Shown here one piece after another: positions 15,444-17,483 of a DNA stretch of 17,483 bases (position 1 is its first letter; every line of letters starts with the position of its first letter). The stretch lies in NCBI GenBank assembly GCA_004524425.1, contig SDNN01000045.1, positions 1-17,483 on the forward strand. Direction: 5' to 3'. The notes beneath the pieces are model-generated. The model saw only the letters and a list, made by a program, of their open reading frames with translations, made no database searches and was not told the DNA's origin. The DNA is from Promethearchaeota archaeon. Its GTDB lineage: Archaea > Asgardarchaeota > Lokiarchaeia > Sigynarchaeales > SOKP01. A program made the position numbers and the translations under genes.

Positions 15444-15464
15444 CAATCTAAATGATTTATAACC

Positions 15465-16643
15465 ATGGATATAAAAGAAACAAATGAACTGATAGCTCAC
15501 GTCAATGAAATTTTTGAATATCAAATATTGAATCGTACTCTCTTGGAATCTAAGCTGTTCCCGGTGACTGCTTATATATGCGTGAGTTTCTATAATTCTT
15601 ATGAAATGTTGCATGATATTTTAAAAAAAGTTGCGGCAAAAACGACTCCAGAAGAAATGGGAAAGAAATCAAGAAAGATTCTATCTGAACTTCAAGCTTT
15701 AACGCTCAATTACATTCCATTATATTACATGGAAGGCAGAATGGGAGATATTTATCGAAAAGGAGATGATCCAAAATATGAAAGCATGGAAAAACGGAAA
15801 GAAACCATGTTCGTTTTGGATTTTTGGAAGAGGCTAGCTTCTTCATATTATCAGAATGGTAAGTTATTTGTCGCCACTCTTGATGAAATAAAGGAAAATG
15901 GGGGATCTGCAAACATTGCGCTGTACGATCCAGACGTTACTTGGTCAATTGATCAAATTAAAGACGTTTCGCAAGATGAAGCGCATAAAATTAGAAGAAC
16001 GATGGCCAATCTCGAGGTTCTTTCGTTTTTAGATGAATGTGAAGCAAGAGCTAAGCTATGCGACCATGGCCCTTATCGAATCAATGATCAGGAGATCTTG
16101 ATATTTCGAGAAATTTCACATTTATACGCTGGTGGAAAACCCCACTTCCCCTGGTCTGAAACGGAAGCAAAGGCGCCACATGACAACATTGCCTTTGCCT
16201 ATCGGTTAAAAAATGTTGATGCTGTGGTGGATAATTTTGCCACGATGCGAACGGATCCCGTGAATTGGGGAGATCACGTTACTGGAGCAGCTTTATTTAC
16301 CCGTGAAGGAGATGACGTATTTCCCCTTGGATTTGATGTTTTAGAACCATTTTTTGATTACTCGAATAAAGCCATGAGAGAATTATACCTTAAATTCACA
16401 AAATGGGATCGAAAGCAGAGGTTGATTGCTGGGGCTTATGCATATTGTTATGGTTATGCTCGTTATACCAATTTTGTTGGAATCACTGATGAAATCAATT
16501 GGGATTTGACTGAAAAAACCATGACAAAATACGTGCCTGAATTCTTGGAAACTGATTTTGATAAAGGAATCACGAGACATTTCAGGAGTAAGGCGAAGAA
16601 GAGAAAGGAAGGGCCATCACTTTATTATATAGCGGAGGATTGA
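15465..16643 (+). CDS. Uncharacterised 392-residue protein, first gene of pair with AttH/CrtC-like protein
   Basis: I do not recognise the family. It is soluble, with no signal or membrane segment. The N-terminal half is helical (VNEIFEYQILNRTLLESK, SYEMLHDILKKVAAK). The second half is rich in aromatic residues, His and Asp: HGPYRINDQEILIF (201-214), AGGKPHFPWSE (222-232), AKAPHDNIAFAYRL (235-248), PVNWGDHVTGAALF (265-278), GFDVLEPFFDYS (289-300) and AGAYAYCYGYARYTNF (322-337), ending in a basic RSKAKKRK tail. Such a density of conserved-looking His, Asp and Trp suggests an enzyme with a metal or polar active site. The next gene begins 4 nt after its stop with an SD inside its end, so the two are translationally linked. 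It is divergent from the split PEP-synthase-like pair. Confidence 0.85.
   Translation: MDIKETNELIAHVNEIFEYQILNRTLLESKLFPVTAYICVSFYNSYEMLHDILKKVAAKTTPEEMGKKSRKILSELQALTLNYIPLYYMEGRMGDIYRKGDDPKYESMEKRKETMFVLDFWKRLASSYYQNGKLFVATLDEIKENGGSANIALYDPDVTWSIDQIKDVSQDEAHKIRRTMANLEVLSFLDECEARAKLCDHGPYRINDQEILIFREISHLYAGGKPHFPWSETEAKAPHDNIAFAYRLKNVDAVVDNFATMRTDPVNWGDHVTGAALFTREGDDVFPLGFDVLEPFFDYSNKAMRELYLKFTKWDRKQRLIAGAYAYCYGYARYTNFVGITDEINWDLTEKTMTKYVPEFLETDFDKGITRHFRSKAKKRKEGPSLYYIAED
16634..16638 (+). promoter_or_regulatory. Ribosome binding site of the AttH/CrtC-like gene
   Basis: GGAGG sits inside the last codons of the 392-residue gene, 9 nt before ATG 16648. It supports coupled translation and contrasts with the SD-less first gene. 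Confidence 0.7.
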
Positions 16644-16647
16644 GAAC

Positions 16648-17483
16648 ATGAAAAAAATAAAAGAGACGGAATTTGATATAACAGACGATTATTTTCATCA
16701 ACCCAGTGAAGAAGAAAAATGGAGAGAAGCATATTATTGGAATTGGGTTGATCTTGATAATAAAATTTCGGGATTTTCCACAATTGGGATATTACCTAAT
16801 GAAAAAAGACGTGAATTTGTGTTTTTGCTATTCCATGATGGAAAACGAGAATTTTATTATAGAGAACCAGAAACACAGCAATTTACGGATAAGGTGGATG
16901 AAATGCTGACCGATAAAAAACTTTCATATAAATGCATCAAACCTCTTCAAACCTGGCAAATAGAGTATAGAGGCAGAAAACTTCACTTAAATATAATTTT
17001 TGATATGAGATTTTATGTATATGATTTCGGGAGGGATTCTTCTGCTTCGTGGCATCGTCATTTTGAAGCTTCAGGGATCATTTCAGGGGAACTCTCATTT
17101 AAGGATGGGAAATCGATCAAAATGAGTGGTTATGGGCAAAGAGATAAAAGTTGGGGTTATAGAGATTGGCATGAATTTGAAAAGTGGTATGCCACCCATT
17201 TTCAGTTTAAAGACTGGAACTGTGGGATGCGAAAAGATTATAGAACAAATTCAGTAGATCTTTCTGGATCCATATGCGATAAAAATGGTGCCCTCCCATT
17301 GATCGAATTTGAGGTTGAAACCATCAACGATAATGATAAATTTAATAGCCCGATAAAAGCGGTATATTACTTGAAGGATAAGAGCGGTAAAACTTATAAC
17401 ATTGAGGCACGAAGAATTAGCAAGAATTCATTCGTGCGCTTTGCAAGACAATTCCCTGGGGGGTACACGGAACTTTTCGAACA
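16648..17483 (+). CDS. AttH/CrtC-like lipocalin-fold protein (DUF7064/7065 type), 3'-truncated by window edge
   Basis: The frame is open from ATG 16648 to the window end (278 codons visible) with no stop. It opens with KWREAYYWNWVDLDNKISG, a typical beginning for this two-lipocalin-domain family, and carries the signature GYGQRDKSWGYRDW at residues 161-174, matching the GxGxRDhSWGxRxW motif of AttH, hydroxyneurosporene-synthase-like (CrtC) and DUF7064/7065 proteins. The fold binds hydrophobic small molecules such as carotenoids, terpenoids or acyl chains. CrtC members add water to an isoprenoid double bond; most others have no known reaction. It is cytoplasmic, with no signal peptide, and follows the 392-residue gene by 4 nt, so the two very likely act together. 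Confidence 0.85.
   Translation, partial: MKKIKETEFDITDDYFHQPSEEEKWREAYYWNWVDLDNKISGFSTIGILPNEKRREFVFLLFHDGKREFYYREPETQQFTDKVDEMLTDKKLSYKCIKPLQTWQIEYRGRKLHLNIIFDMRFYVYDFGRDSSASWHRHFEASGIISGELSFKDGKSIKMSGYGQRDKSWGYRDWHEFEKWYATHFQFKDWNCGMRKDYRTNSVDLSGSICDKNGALPLIEFEVETINDNDKFNSPIKAVYYLKDKSGKTYNIEARRISKNSFVRFARQFPGGYTELFE

Noticed and set aside
16706..16909. 67-residue plus-strand frame
   Set aside because: It is out of frame inside the AttH/CrtC-like gene, whose own frame is open and carries the family motif.

Overview
This is an AT-rich window (G+C roughly one third) with archaeal-looking expression signals: TATA-like boxes about 26 nt upstream of starts, Shine-Dalgarno (SD) motifs on some genes, one gene that looks leaderless, and T-tract terminators. 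Its gene content is a giant membrane-anchored C25 (gingipain-type) protease, long TPR arrays, a small roadblock/longin-like protein and a split PEP-synthase-like phosphotransferase. I infer an uncultivated archaeon, most likely of the Asgard (Lokiarchaeia-like) group. That placement rests on gene style only, because no rRNA or other marker gene is present.

Layout. 1-360 is the 3' part of a dual-specificity-type protein phosphatase. 574-6093 encodes an 1839-residue secreted protein: signal peptide, C25 propeptide, gingipain-type catalytic domain, three CARDB-like domains, a MAM/jelly-roll-like domain, six ~102-residue cysteine-paired repeats, an acidic linker, one membrane helix and a short basic cytoplasmic tail. 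6253-7401 is an unrecognised cytoplasmic protein with a weak UBA-like helix. On the minus strand, 7682-7810 and 7478-7642 are two tandem genes for small charged proteins (42 and 54 residues), found by eye. A TATA box at 8105 then leads into a three-gene hydrolase operon: two paralogous alpha/beta-hydrolases (8162-8953, 8984-9790), both of which appear to start at ATT, and an HSL-type esterase (9843-10739). 10890-13247 encodes a 785-residue TPR protein with ten ~58-residue units followed by five exact 34-residue TPRs.

The right-hand third is mostly on the minus strand: a roadblock/longin-like protein (13312-13740), then a two-gene set that is a PEP synthase split in two without its PEP/pyruvate-binding barrel (His domain 14946-15305, ATP-grasp domain 13908-14906). 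Divergent from it is a tight pair: an unrecognised 392-residue protein (15465-16643) and an AttH/CrtC-like lipocalin-fold protein (16648 to the window end).

How it may work together. The ATP-grasp and His-domain proteins should pass a phosphoryl group from ATP through a histidine to an unknown acceptor. The divergent pair next door is the best local clue to that acceptor, but the link is inference from position. The hydrolase operon looks like a small-molecule or ester catabolic unit. The C25 protein is a self-contained cell-surface protease or adhesin. I see no tRNA, rRNA, CRISPR array, transposase or integrase.
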